From contig JBNKWZ010000029.1 of assembly GCA_050300015.1 (NCBI GenBank), positions 182,024-246,023 of the forward strand: a stretch of DNA of 64,000 nt, written 5' to 3'. A program made the position numbers and the translations under genes. Source of the DNA: CAYZQH01 sp050300015 (lineage in GTDB: Bacteria > Pseudomonadota > Gammaproteobacteria > Pseudomonadales > Cellvibrionaceae). The notes under the pieces were generated by a model that was not told the origin of the DNA, did no database searches, and worked only from the letters and a program-made list of their open reading frames with translations. Positions 9,101 through 17,950 of this stretch are shown here, piece after piece (the stretch's first letter is position 1; each line of letters begins with the position of its first letter).

Positions 9101-10495
9101 TTAAATGTCTAGCTGCTTGATGAAACGCTCGATATTTTCGGCTAATTCAACGGCGTTGCCAATATAGCTCGATGGCGTCATCGCCAATAGCGATAGCTTG
9201 GCTTGCTCGGGAATTTCCAGAGTCTTAATAAATGTCGCCAAGGTGTCTTTGTTGATACTTTGTCCCCGAGTAAGTGCTTTCAGTTTTTCATAGGGTTCTT
9301 CAATGTGGTAGCGTCGCATTACCGTTTGAATAGGTTCAGCCAAAACTTCCCAGGCTTGATCCAAATCTTTGGCGATGGTCTCGGGATTGGTTTGCAATTT
9401 AGAGATGCCTTTAAGTGCAGAGGCATAGGCAATCTCGCTATAACCAAAACCCACACCCATATTTCGCAATACGGTAGAATCGGTAAGGTCTCGTTGCCAC
9501 CGGGAAATGGGGAGTTTCGTCGCCAAGTGCTCAAAAACTGCATTGGCTAAGCCCAAATTGCCCTCGGAGTTTTCAAAATCAATGGGATTAACCTTGTGCG
9601 GCATGGTCGAAGACCCCACTTCACCGGCGATGGTTTTTTGCTTGAAGTACGCCAGCGAAATGTAACCCCAAACATCTCGGTTAAAATCCACCAGAATGGT
9701 ATTAAATCGTGCAATCGCGTTAAACAACTCAGCGATATAATCATGGGGTTCGATTTGTGTGGTGTAGGGGTTCCAACTGAGGCCCAACCCACTCACAAAG
9801 ATTTCTGCATTGGCTTGCCAGTCGATTTCCGGGTACGCCGACAAGTGGGCATTGTAATTCCCGACTGCGCCATTGATCTTTCCTAAAAATACCGTGTTTT
9901 TAATCTGTAATACTTGCCGTTGAAGACGAGCAGCGAATACCGCCATTTCTTTTCCTAAGGTGGTAGGCGAGGCGGTTTGACCGTGTGTGCGAGAGAGCAT
10001 CGGGACTTTGGCATTTTGAATAGCCAATTCACGAATGGCGTCGACTATTGCGATCAAATTTGGCATAAGCACCTGCTCGACGCCTGTTTTGAGCATCAAT
10101 GCATGGGAGAGATTATTGATGTCTTCAGAGGTGCAAGCAAAATGGACAAATTCACTCACCGCGTCCAATTCAGCCAAGGTGCTGAGCTTTTCTTTAAGGA
10201 AGTACTCCACCGCCTTAACATCGTGATTGGTGATGGCCTCGATCTTTTTGATGTCTAATGCATCTTTTTCATCGAAGTTCGCGATTAGGCTATTTAAAAA
10301 ATTGTTGGCCTCTGTGCTGAATTGAGGGACTTCAACCACTTCCAGGTTCGCAGAAAGTCGTTGTAACCAACGAATCTCTACCTCTACCCGCGCCTTTATC
10401 AGTCCAAATTCACTGAAGATGTTGCGTAAGTTAGCTGTTTTGCTGCCGTAGCGCCCATCGATAGGGGAGACGGCGGTCAATGAGGTTAGATTCAT
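9101..10495 (-). CDS. purB: Adenylosuccinate lyase
   Basis: Catalyses the two fumarate-releasing steps of purine synthesis (SAICAR to AICAR and adenylosuccinate to AMP). The 464-residue protein is of the E. coli length. It carries the fumarase/aspartase superfamily signature GSSTMPHKVNPIDFEN, the catalytic-histidine region TSEDINN and RTHGQTASPTTLGKE. The ATG at 10495 is well placed. It is followed upstream by hflD and mnmA on the same strand, a very common gamma-proteobacterial order (mnmA-hflD-purB). Confidence 0.96.
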   Translation of the reverse strand: MNLTSLTAVSPIDGRYGSKTANLRNIFSEFGLIKARVEVEIRWLQRLSANLEVVEVPQFSTEANNFLNSLIANFDEKDALDIKKIEAITNHDVKAVEYFLKEKLSTLAELDAVSEFVHFACTSEDINNLSHALMLKTGVEQVLMPNLIAIVDAIRELAIQNAKVPMLSRTHGQTASPTTLGKEMAVFAARLQRQVLQIKNTVFLGKINGAVGNYNAHLSAYPEIDWQANAEIFVSGLGLSWNPYTTQIEPHDYIAELFNAIARFNTILVDFNRDVWGYISLAYFKQKTIAGEVGSSTMPHKVNPIDFENSEGNLGLANAVFEHLATKLPISRWQRDLTDSTVLRNMGVGFGYSEIAYASALKGISKLQTNPETIAKDLDQAWEVLAEPIQTVMRRYHIEEPYEKLKALTRGQSINKDTLATFIKTLEIPEQAKLSLLAMTPSSYIGNAVELAENIERFIKQLDI

Positions 10496-10577
10496 GGGCT
10501 TCGGGTCCTAATGTCAAAAAAGGGCGCTATGATACGCGATTTGAATAGCCTTTTGGGCTGCTCTGCGACCGGTGTGA

Positions 10578-11225
10578 TCAATGCAAGCGGTGTCCTGGTA
10601 GGCTGCTGAGCAGCTCTCGTGCAGCAGCCAATATCTTGCGCTTGTGAATTAGCAGTTGCCAACGAGCCCCTCCCAATTGGCGCCACAATGTTGCGGCGCG
10701 AATGGCTGCAAACAGCAACACACGAACTTGATTGGCGACGCGGTCTTGCTGTAGATACTGATATTCCCCCATGACCTGGATCCGAAACTGAAAGGTGCTG
10801 ATGGTGTTGGAATACAGGTCCGCCAAGCTGGCTAGGACATTGTCATGAGTAGCCCCAAAGTGGTCTCGCTTTTGCCGGCACTGCGCAAGCCCCTCACTGA
10901 CTTTGTTGGCCATGGCTGGGGTGCTGTTCAACTTCTTCTGTAGGTGAAATACCCCTAAGCAATAGCCGAGAACTTGGCGATTGAGCTGTGTTTCTCTGGG
11001 GTGTTCTATCAGTTTAATCAGCGTTTCTAGGCCGGTTCGCAGGTTTTCAATCTCCCCCCCAAAGATATCAAGCGGGGAATCAGAGTTTTGGGCAAAGAGG
11101 CTATTAACGGCCGTTTCGAAATCCAGTGTGTTTAAGTAGCCGCTGGTGGCCAATTCATTAACTCGAAAAACGGCCTGCGCGACGCCGGCTAGGGCGATAC
11201 ACATTGGTTGCCAAGGGTTATTCAA
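10578..11225 (-). CDS. hflD: HflD, lysogenization regulator homolog
   Basis: A 215-residue, largely helical HflD-family protein identified from its N-terminus (PWQPMCIALAGVAQAVFRVNELATSG), the NSLFAQNSDSPLDIFGG segment and the conserved mnmA-hflD-purB order. In E. coli HflD is a peripheral membrane protein affecting phage lambda CII; its native job in the cell is unclear. It starts 22 bases after mnmA on the same strand, so the two are likely one transcript. Confidence 0.9.
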   Translation of the reverse strand: MNNPWQPMCIALAGVAQAVFRVNELATSGYLNTLDFETAVNSLFAQNSDSPLDIFGGEIENLRTGLETLIKLIEHPRETQLNRQVLGYCLGVFHLQKKLNSTPAMANKVSEGLAQCRQKRDHFGATHDNVLASLADLYSNTISTFQFRIQVMGEYQYLQQDRVANQVRVLLFAAIRAATLWRQLGGARWQLLIHKRKILAAARELLSSLPGHRLH

Positions 11226-11247
11226 AATCTACTCCTAAACACGACGA

Positions 11248-12354
11248 CTATTGAGTGTATGCGCGTTCAATCACCGCGCCCCCAAGACAAACATTGCCAT
11301 CATAAAACACCACTGACTGGCCTGGGGTAACCGCTCGCTGGGGTGTCTCAAAGGTCACTACCAAATCGGTACCGCCAGGCTCGAATGTCACCGTGCAGGG
11401 CTGATCGGGTTGGCGGTAACGCGTTTTAGCCATCACCTGCAACGATGTGCTTTGCGGTGGTGGGTTAATCCAATGGGCTTCACTGGCCGTTAAGCGTTTG
11501 CTCATCAAAAGTGGATGCTGCTTGCCTTGCACTACCACCAATGTATTGGTGTCGAGGTTTTTCGTGGCAACATACCACGGATCTTCTGCAAACCCAGCAA
11601 CACCTCCAATACCTAACCCTTGGCGTTGGCCTATCGTGTGGTACATCAAACCCATGTGTTCACCAAGCGTTTCACCCGTATCGGAGACAATGGGGCCGGG
11701 CTGTGCGGGTAAATATTGCGCTAAAAAATCTTTAAATCGTCGCTCCCCAATAAAGCAAATACCCGTGCTGTCCTTCTTATTATGGGTGGTCAGACGGTGT
11801 TGTTCGGCGATAACACGGACTTGTGGCTTTTCAAGTTCACCGATAGGGAAAAGTGTTTTGCTAAAGGCGTATTCGTCCACGGCGTGGAGAAAGTAGGTTT
11901 GATCCTTGTTGGGATCTTGGCCTTTTAACAAATAGGTGCGTTCGCCTTGTTGTCGTGTTTGCGCGTAGTGTCCGGTGGCAATTTTGTCGGCCCCTAAAAT
12001 TTGAGCATACTCCATAAACACGCGAAACTTGATTTCGCGGTTACATAGAATGTCAGGGTTGGGTGTTCGTCCGGCTTTGTATTCGCCTAAAAAATGTTCA
12101 AAAACGTTGTCCCAGTATTCGGCAGCAAAGTTTGCGGTATGCAGGGTGATGCCCAACCGATCACACACGCTTTGTGCGTCGGCCAAGTCCTGCTTGGCGG
12201 TGCAATATTCTGTGCCGTCATCTTCATCCCAGTTTTTCATAAATAACCCCTCAACCGTGTAGCCTTGCTCCAACAGCAGCAGGGCAGAGACCGAGGAGTC
12301 CACGCCGCCGGACATGCCAACGATAACGCGGGTGTTTGCATTGGGGTTTTTCAT
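11248..12354 (-). CDS. mnmA: tRNA-specific 2-thiouridylase MnmA
   Basis: Inserts sulfur at C2 of wobble uridine 34 in Lys, Glu and Gln tRNAs. The 368-residue protein has the PP-loop ATP motif GMSGGVDSS near residue 14 and the two catalytic cysteines in DILCNREIKF and STGICFIGER. The RNA-binding insertion (GHYAQT) and C-terminal beta-barrel (GQSVVFYDGNVCLGG) are also present. The gene heads the mnmA-hflD-purB block and follows nudJ after about 40 bases. Confidence 0.96.
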   Translation of the reverse strand: MKNPNANTRVIVGMSGGVDSSVSALLLLEQGYTVEGLFMKNWDEDDGTEYCTAKQDLADAQSVCDRLGITLHTANFAAEYWDNVFEHFLGEYKAGRTPNPDILCNREIKFRVFMEYAQILGADKIATGHYAQTRQQGERTYLLKGQDPNKDQTYFLHAVDEYAFSKTLFPIGELEKPQVRVIAEQHRLTTHNKKDSTGICFIGERRFKDFLAQYLPAQPGPIVSDTGETLGEHMGLMYHTIGQRQGLGIGGVAGFAEDPWYVATKNLDTNTLVVVQGKQHPLLMSKRLTASEAHWINPPPQSTSLQVMAKTRYRQPDQPCTVTFEPGGTDLVVTFETPQRAVTPGQSVVFYDGNVCLGGAVIERAYTQ

Positions 12355-12393
12355 CTTAATCCAGTTTGTAAATAAGGCTTTATAAATATTTGA

Positions 12394-12855
12394 TTATAAA
12401 GAATTAACGTAATTTATTGTCCTGACGTATTCGAGTGGTAACACGCGCCCCGCCTGATGGTTTTCGATGTCCTGCATGACCATTGGGCTTCTTAAGTTGG
12501 GCAGCTTTCGAATAACGTCGGCGCTCATCCATTCGGCTGTAATGATACCATCGTCGAGGACCGCTTCTGGGCAGTGCGATATCGGTTTTGCGGTAAAACT
12601 CAACCGAATATAGGTTGTGTCGTTGGTTTTGGCATAATACTGGTTTACTCCGAGAAATCCCGTGAGTGATATCTGCCATGCCGTTTCTTCGAGCGTTTCA
12701 CGAATGGCTGCCTGCGTGAGGGATTCGTTTATCTCTAGGTGCCCAGCGGGTTGATTAACTACCGTATTGCTGCCATCGCGTTCAACCACCATCAAGTAAT
12801 CGCCATTGTCTCGGCTCACGACGGTGGCGACCGTCACGTGGGGGTACTGATTCAC
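12394..12855 (-). CDS. nudJ: NudJ-type Nudix phosphatase
   Basis: A 153-residue Nudix hydrolase, exactly the E. coli NudJ length, acting on thiamine pyrophosphate intermediates and nucleotide di/triphosphates. The Nudix box reads GHLEINE-(7)-RETLEE; the usual final Gly-hydrophobic pair is Ala-Trp here, a mild deviation. The frame stays open further upstream inside rluE, but the GTG at 12855 is chosen because AGGAG lies 6 bases before it, it gives the family length, and it makes a GTGA overlap with the rluE stop codon. It forms part of the rluE-nudJ-mnmA order. Confidence 0.92.
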   Translation of the reverse strand: MNQYPHVTVATVVSRDNGDYLMVVERDGSNTVVNQPAGHLEINESLTQAAIRETLEETAWQISLTGFLGVNQYYAKTNDTTYIRLSFTAKPISHCPEAVLDDGIITAEWMSADVIRKLPNLRSPMVMQDIENHQAGRVLPLEYVRTINYVNSL

Positions 12856-13460
12856 TTTGTTCTCCTGTTTGACTTGGGCTTCGTCCTCTTTGGCGAAGGA
12901 GACGGTAAGTTGACCTGAATGGCTTTGAATTGGCCGGGTGCCAAATCCCAAACGGGCCATTGGCCAATCTGCACTCTTATCAAGCGCAGGGTGGGGCGTT
13001 CCACTGCTGCTGTCATTCGTCGTACTTGCCGATTGCGCCCTTCGGTTAGGGTGATTTCTAGCCAATGGGTGGCTACGTGCTCACGATGCCGGATGGGGGG
13101 CTTTCTGGGCCAAATACTTGGCGTATCCATCAGTTTGACTTTGGCTGGGCGCGTTTTGCCATCCTTGAGCATAATCCCTTTTGCGAGTGAGCTTACAGCG
13201 GCAATAGAGGGTTCGCCTTCCACCTGCACCCAATACGTTTTTGCGAGTTTTTGGCTAGGGGAGGCGATTCTATGCTGCAATGCCCCGTCGTTGGTCAACA
13301 ATAATAGCCCTTCAGAGTCATAATCAAGTCGACCCGCAGGATAAAAGCCTCTGGTCTCCGGCGACGTCAGATAGTCTGTAAGAGTTATTTGCTCAGCTTG
13401 CTCCGGTGTGAATTGACTGAGCACCTTATAGGGCTTATTGAAAAGGATAACGTTTGCCAT
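12852..13460 (-). CDS. rluE: 23S rRNA pseudouridine synthase RluE
   Basis: Isomerises uridine in 23S rRNA (E. coli position 2457). A roughly 202-residue RsuA-family enzyme without an N-terminal S4 domain, beginning ANVILFNKPYKVLSQFT. The catalytic aspartate is in GRLDYDSEGLLLLTNDG, and the C-terminal NRQVRRM motif is intact. I favour the ATG at 13460, where family proteins start; another ATG lies eight codons upstream at 13484. It ends in a four-base overlap with nudJ, pointing to coupled translation. Confidence 0.92.
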   Translation of the reverse strand: MANVILFNKPYKVLSQFTPEQAEQITLTDYLTSPETRGFYPAGRLDYDSEGLLLLTNDGALQHRIASPSQKLAKTYWVQVEGEPSIAAVSSLAKGIMLKDGKTRPAKVKLMDTPSIWPRKPPIRHREHVATHWLEITLTEGRNRQVRRMTAAVERPTLRLIRVQIGQWPVWDLAPGQFKAIQVNLPSPSPKRTKPKSNRRTK

Positions 13461-13556
13461 ATATCGTCCGTTGGTATCAAACAAACCCTATGATACAACG
13501 AGAATGGGGGGCAGGCGTTACGGTAGCCGAACTAGGGGTGCGGCATGGAGGGTACT

Positions 13557-13627
13557 AAAGCCCAGCGTTAGGGCTTCAATAGGCAGCGCAGCTGCGCTGC
13601 CGACTATGACAAGCCACTGAGGCTTGT
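13557..13627 (-). terminator. Cluster of three hairpins downstream of cspD
   Basis: Three consecutive inverted repeats follow cspD: ACAAGCC-ACTGA-GGCTTGT (13609-13627), the perfect 20-base palindrome GGCAGCGCAGCTGCGCTGCC (13582-13601), and AAGCCC-N7-GGGCTT (13558-13576). Read on the minus strand the last one ends in a short T-run (TTT), so it is the best terminator candidate. The others may protect the transcript 3' end. This stretch lies between cspD and rluE. Confidence 0.5.
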
Positions 13628-13628
13628 G

Positions 13629-13910
13629 TTACGCGTCTTCGGTCGCCAAAGCTGAGCTAAGCGCAGACTGAGATTCTGTCGGACTTGAATCCGATATTTC
13701 GTTGGCGCTCGGTGCACGAATATTGGTTGCATGCATGCCTTTATCGCCCTTTACGATGTCAAATTCGACCGTTTGTCCGGCTTTTAATGTTTTATAACCC
13801 TCCATTTGAATGGAAGAGTAATGCGCAAATAAGTCTTCACCCCCGGTTTCTGGGAGAATGAAGCCAAACCCTTTAGCGTTGTTAAACCACTTTACAGTAC
13901 CGCTTGGCAT
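13629..13910 (-). CDS. cspD: Cold-shock domain protein CspD
   Basis: A 93-residue protein with an N-terminal cold-shock domain (residues 1-68) containing RNP1 KGFGFI and RNP2-like DLFAHYS, followed by a polar tail of about 25 residues. The divergent clpS-clpA neighbours and GTVKWFNNAKGFGFI identify the CspD group, which binds single-stranded DNA/RNA and slows replication in stationary phase in E. coli. The ATG at 13910 follows AAAGGATC. It shares a 220-base promoter region with clpS. Confidence 0.93.
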   Translation of the reverse strand: MPSGTVKWFNNAKGFGFILPETGGEDLFAHYSSIQMEGYKTLKAGQTVEFDIVKGDKGMHATNIRAPSANEISDSSPTESQSALSSALATEDA

Positions 13911-14133
13911 TGTGAGATCCTTTGGTTGTAGTTCGTTCCCCTAATACATCTCCTACTGTGGGGAATTTATTCTTATAGTACAGGTCCATACCCTTGGCCC
14001 TGGGTGGTTTTGTAATCAAGTCTTTACATCATGTCAAGTTTTTGCGGTCACGAGAGTGAATTTTTACAACCTGGTACACAAGCTGGGTTAGAATAAGACC
14101 TCACTTTTTTCGAATTTGTTATTCAAAAGACTC

Positions 14134-14532
14134 ATGGGTAATGTGGAAAATCTTCAACTACGCTTAATCAGAGAGCACTTGATTTGTGCCGGCGGCGATG
14201 AGCCAAACCGGGATGATTTTGGCGACGGTGACTTAGCCGTACAGGAGCACAAACCGAAGTTAAGACGACCGCCGCTGTACAAGGTTGTAATGCTTAATGA
14301 CGACTACACTCCAATGGAGTTTGTTGTTGAGATATTGGAGCGGTTTTTCTCCATGGACAGAGAGTGCGCAACGAAGGTAATGTTGGCAGTGCACACGCAG
14401 GGTAAGGCCATTTGTGGCATTTACTCGAAAGATGTGGCCGAAACCAAAGCTGCGCAAGTGAATCAATTTGCTCGAGATAATGAGCATCCTCTTCTGTGTG
14501 AAATCGAAGCGGTGGAGGGTGATGAAACCTAG
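14134..14532 (+). CDS. clpS: ClpS, adaptor for the ClpAP protease (N-end rule)
   Basis: Delivers N-degron substrates to ClpA. The core domain shows PPLYKVVMLNDDYTPMEFVVEIL, with the Asn-Asp-Asp substrate pocket, and the HTQGKAICGIYSKDVAETKA segment of the ClpA contact face. From the ATG at 14134 the product is 132 residues. A TTG six codons earlier is an alternative, and neither start has a strong ribosome site. It is followed 27 bases later by clpA, and bpt and aat, which make N-degrons, are close by. Confidence 0.93.
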   Translation: MGNVENLQLRLIREHLICAGGDEPNRDDFGDGDLAVQEHKPKLRRPPLYKVVMLNDDYTPMEFVVEILERFFSMDRECATKVMLAVHTQGKAICGIYSKDVAETKAAQVNQFARDNEHPLLCEIEAVEGDET

Positions 14533-14559
14533 GCTTTGTAACTGTTTGGTGTGAAAACA

Positions 14560-16824
14560 ATGCTGAGTAAAGAGTTAGAAATCACTTTAAATTTGGCCTT
14601 TAAAGGCGCACGTTCCAAGCGTCATGAATTTATGACCGTGGAGCATTTGTTGCTGGCGCTGATCGACAACGAGGCTGCGGCTGATGTCTTACGCGCATGT
14701 GGTGCTAACCTCAGTACTTTACGTCAGGAATTGGTCGAATTTGTAGACTCCACTACACCCTTGATCCCCGAAGCCGATGGCGAACGTGAGACGCAACCCA
14801 CCTTAGGCTTTCAGCGAGTATTACAGCGCGCCGTATTCCATGTTCAATCCTCGGGTAAGTCTGAGGTGACCGGCGCCAACGTGTTGGTGGCTATCTTCAG
14901 CGAGCAGGAAAGCCAGGCTGTTTACTACTTGAAACAACAAAGCATCGCACGAATCGACGTGGTGAACTTTATTACCCATGGTATTACAAAAGTCTCGGGT
15001 GAGACCCACGACGATGCCAGTCACGAGCAAAGTGACGAAGATGCGGTTTCTACGGGCGGAGAAGGTACTTCTACCAACCCCTTAGATGCCTATGCCACCA
15101 ATTTGAACGAAATGGCCGAGCAAGGTCGTGTGGACCCATTGGTTGGACGCGATTTTGAGGTGGAGCGTGTGGTTCAAATACTGGCCCGTAGACGTAAAAA
15201 TAACCCCTTGTTAGTGGGGGAAAGCGGCGTCGGTAAAACCGCTATCGCTGAAGGTTTGGCGAAGAAAATTGTTGATGGTGAAGTGCCTGAGGTTTTGGAA
15301 GGCAGTGTGGTCTATTCACTGGATTTAGGCTCATTACTGGCTGGTACTAAGTATCGTGGTGATTTTGAAAAACGCTTCAAAGGACTGTTGGCCGAACTCA
15401 AAAAACGCAAAAAAGCCGTACTGTTTATCGATGAAATTCACACCATAATCGGTGCAGGTGCCGCCAGTGGCGGCGTGATGGATGCCTCCAATTTACTTAA
15501 ACCCTTGTTGACTACGGGTGATTTACGCTGCATTGGCTCAACCACCTTCCAAGAATACCGCGGTATTTTTGATAAGGACCGTGCGCTGTCGCGTCGTTTT
15601 CAGAAAATCGATGTGAATGAGCCCTCCGTAGATGACACCTATAAGATTCTCAAGGGGCTGAAGTCTCGCTTCGAGTCTCATCACGAGCTGAAATACACCG
15701 ATTCAGCCCTGCGAGCGGCCGCAGAACTTTCTAGTAAATATATCTCTGATCGTTTTATGCCCGATAAGGCCATTGATGTGATCGACGAGGCAGGAGCCTT
15801 CCAACAACTGCAAGCACCGAGCAAGCGCAAAAAGCAAATTGGCGTGAGAGACATCGAAAACATTGTCGCCAAAATTGCAAGAATTCCGGCGAAGACGGTA
15901 TCTTCAACAGACCGTGATCAGTTGGCAAAGCTGGAAGACGTGTTGAGTATGACGGTGTTTGGTCAGGCAGAAGCGATCCAGTCTATTGGTTCTGCAATTA
16001 AGCTGTCGCGGGCGGGGCTTGCCAATGCCGAAAAACCCATTGGGTCGTTCCTGTTTGCGGGCCCCACCGGGGTAGGTAAAACCGAACTGTGTCGCCAGTT
16101 ATCTACTGCTATGGGCGTGGAATTGATTCGCTTTGATATGTCGGAATACATGGAGCGCCACACCGTCTCTCGCTTGATCGGCGCGCCCCCTGGATATGTA
16201 GGCTTTGATCAAGGCGGGCTGCTGACCGAGGCTGTCACTAAGCATCCTCACAGTGTGGTTTTGCTGGACGAAATTGAGAAGGCACACCCCGATGTCTATA
16301 ACCTGTTGTTGCAGGTGATGGATCACGGCAAACTCACCGACAATAACGGTCGAACAGCAGATTTCAGAAACGTTGTGCTGATTATGACCACTAATGCCGG
16401 TGCAGAAGTCTCCAGCCGGGCGTCTATTGGTTTTACTAAACAAAATCATTCCAGTGATGCAATGGAAGTTATCAAAAGAACCTTCACGCCGGAGTTCAGG
16501 AACCGCCTAGATGGCATTGTGCAATTTGGCGCGCTGACGATTGAAGTGATTCGAACGGTGGTAGATAAATTCTTAACTGAGCTACAGACCCAGTTGGATG
16601 ACAAACATGTGACACTCAATGTGGATGATAGCGCTCGAGAATGGTTAGCAGAACACGGCTACGACGAGAAAATGGGTGCGCGCCCCATGACGCGATTGAT
16701 TCAAGAGAAAATCAAGAAGCCTTTGGCCGAGTTGGTTTTATTCGGTAACTTGAGCGAAAAGGGCGGTGAAGTTCACGTGACAGCAAAAGAAGGTGAGCTG
16801 TGTTTGGAGGCTGAGCCCCGATAG
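14560..16824 (+). CDS. clpA: ClpA, ATPase subunit of ClpAP protease
   Basis: A Hsp100 unfoldase feeding ClpP. The 754-residue protein has an N-domain (1-145) that binds ClpS, then AAA1 with Walker A GESGVGKT near residue 220 and AAA2 with GPTGVGKT near 500. It lacks the long coiled-coil middle domain of ClpB, as ClpA should. Family starts (MLxxELE) favour the ATG at 14560 over a GTG three codons upstream. Its stop codon lies within an inverted repeat shared with the convergent infA. Confidence 0.95.
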   Translation: MLSKELEITLNLAFKGARSKRHEFMTVEHLLLALIDNEAAADVLRACGANLSTLRQELVEFVDSTTPLIPEADGERETQPTLGFQRVLQRAVFHVQSSGKSEVTGANVLVAIFSEQESQAVYYLKQQSIARIDVVNFITHGITKVSGETHDDASHEQSDEDAVSTGGEGTSTNPLDAYATNLNEMAEQGRVDPLVGRDFEVERVVQILARRRKNNPLLVGESGVGKTAIAEGLAKKIVDGEVPEVLEGSVVYSLDLGSLLAGTKYRGDFEKRFKGLLAELKKRKKAVLFIDEIHTIIGAGAASGGVMDASNLLKPLLTTGDLRCIGSTTFQEYRGIFDKDRALSRRFQKIDVNEPSVDDTYKILKGLKSRFESHHELKYTDSALRAAAELSSKYISDRFMPDKAIDVIDEAGAFQQLQAPSKRKKQIGVRDIENIVAKIARIPAKTVSSTDRDQLAKLEDVLSMTVFGQAEAIQSIGSAIKLSRAGLANAEKPIGSFLFAGPTGVGKTELCRQLSTAMGVELIRFDMSEYMERHTVSRLIGAPPGYVGFDQGGLLTEAVTKHPHSVVLLDEIEKAHPDVYNLLLQVMDHGKLTDNNGRTADFRNVVLIMTTNAGAEVSSRASIGFTKQNHSSDAMEVIKRTFTPEFRNRLDGIVQFGALTIEVIRTVVDKFLTELQTQLDDKHVTLNVDDSAREWLAEHGYDEKMGARPMTRLIQEKIKKPLAELVLFGNLSEKGGEVHVTAKEGELCLEAEPR

Positions 16825-16853
16825 GGCTCAGCGACAAGTCACCTATCGGGCTC
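16813..16853. terminator. Inverted repeat containing both clpA and infA stop codons
   Basis: CCCGATAGG (16817-16825) and CCTATCGGG (16842-16850) form a perfect 9-bp stem, extended by GAGC/CTC pairing with one bulged base. The TAG of clpA lies in the left arm and the TAG of the convergent infA in the right arm. No T-run follows, so it may be a Rho-dependent boundary or a 3'-end stabiliser rather than a classical terminator. Confidence 0.6.
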
Positions 16854-17061
16854 GATAAGTGATTCGACCTTTGCTCAGGTCATAGGGCGTGAGTTCTACT
16901 TTGACTTTGTCGCCAGTCAGTATTCGAATGTAATTCTTACGCATTTTGCCGGAAATATGTGCGGTTACTACATGACCGTTTTCTAGCTTTACGCGAAATG
17001 TGGTGTTGGGAAGGGTATCAATGACCTCACCTTCCATTTCAAAATTGTCTTCTTTTGCCAT
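16843..17061 (-). CDS. infA: Translation initiation factor IF-1
   Basis: A 72-residue S1/OB-fold protein, the canonical IF-1 length. It reads MAKEDNFEMEGEVIDTLPN and ends KGRITYRAR, with ISGKMRKNYIRI in the middle, all near-invariant. It binds the 30S A site with IF-2 and IF-3. The order clpA / infA / bpt / aat is conserved in Pseudomonas relatives. It has about 180 bases of its own upstream region. Confidence 0.98.
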   Translation of the reverse strand: MAKEDNFEMEGEVIDTLPNTTFRVKLENGHVVTAHISGKMRKNYIRILTGDKVKVELTPYDLSKGRITYRAR

Positions 17062-17242
17062 TCGGCACTGTCCTCAAAACGCTTTGTGGGCTGGGTTTCA
17101 CTCTGCAGGCCCGCCATGTTTTGTTGCAAATCGCTGGGCCGAGGCGAATGAGGGCGCAATTTTGCCTCAATTAGCGTCATGTTCCAAGAGAATCCGTAAA
17201 AAAATCCTGATTACCTGATTTAAAAGCCAATGCAACAGTGGT

Positions 17243-17950
17243 TTAACTGAAGGTAAGCCACTGTTGGTTAAAGTACATTTCCAGCGGACGATAATCACTT
17301 TTGTACTTCATCTTGTCACAATGCTTAATCCAATAGCCTAAGTACACATGGGGTAGGTCCCACTCCTGAGCCATGTGAATTTGGTGCAATACGGCAAGCG
17401 TTCCTAAGCTTCGTTGAGGGTATTCGGGTGCAAAAAACGTGTAGATGGCGGATAGACCATTACTCAGTTTGTCGCACACCGCGACGCCCACCAAAGTGTC
17501 GTTTAAGCGCATCTCTAAAAACCGCGTAACGCCCCATTCGCTGCTCAAAAACTCGGCATACTGCTGTCTGCTGGGAGGGAACATGTCACCATCGGCGTGG
17601 CGTTCACTGATGTAGCGATCATAAAGCTGATAATGGTCTTCGGTGTTGATATGGTCGACCACCTTGATGGTGACATCCTGATTCCGCTTTAAACAGCGTT
17701 TTTGGCGTCGGTTTGGGGTGAACTCGCGAACCGGTATCCGCACGGGGATACAAGCCTGACAGGTTTTACAGTGGGGCCGATAAATGTGTTGTCCACTGCG
17801 GCGAAAACCATAATCTGACAGTTCGCTGTACAAATTCGCATTCATATCAGCATGTGGATCGACAAATATAGTGGTGGCGGCCTTGTCGCTCAGATAGCTG
17901 CAGGGGTGTTCGTGAGTGGCATATAACCGAAGTTCAGAGATGTCCTTCAC
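17243..17950 (-). CDS. bpt: Aspartate/glutamate leucyltransferase (Bpt; ATE family)
   Basis: Transfers leucine from Leu-tRNA to proteins with N-terminal Asp or Glu, creating ClpS degrons. About 235 residues. The N-terminal domain has HPCSYL and PHCKTCQACIPVRI with the cysteine cluster of ATE enzymes, followed by NRRQKRCLKRN and the GNAT-like C-terminal half (LGYWIKHCDKMKYKSDYRP). I place the start at GTG 17950, which matches family N-termini (KDISELRLYAT) and has AGGAAAG upstream; a TTG at 17971 is possible. The start lies inside the end of aat, suggesting coupling. Confidence 0.93.
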   Translation of the reverse strand: MKDISELRLYATHEHPCSYLSDKAATTIFVDPHADMNANLYSELSDYGFRRSGQHIYRPHCKTCQACIPVRIPVREFTPNRRQKRCLKRNQDVTIKVVDHINTEDHYQLYDRYISERHADGDMFPPSRQQYAEFLSSEWGVTRFLEMRLNDTLVGVAVCDKLSNGLSAIYTFFAPEYPQRSLGTLAVLHQIHMAQEWDLPHVYLGYWIKHCDKMKYKSDYRPLEMYFNQQWLTFS

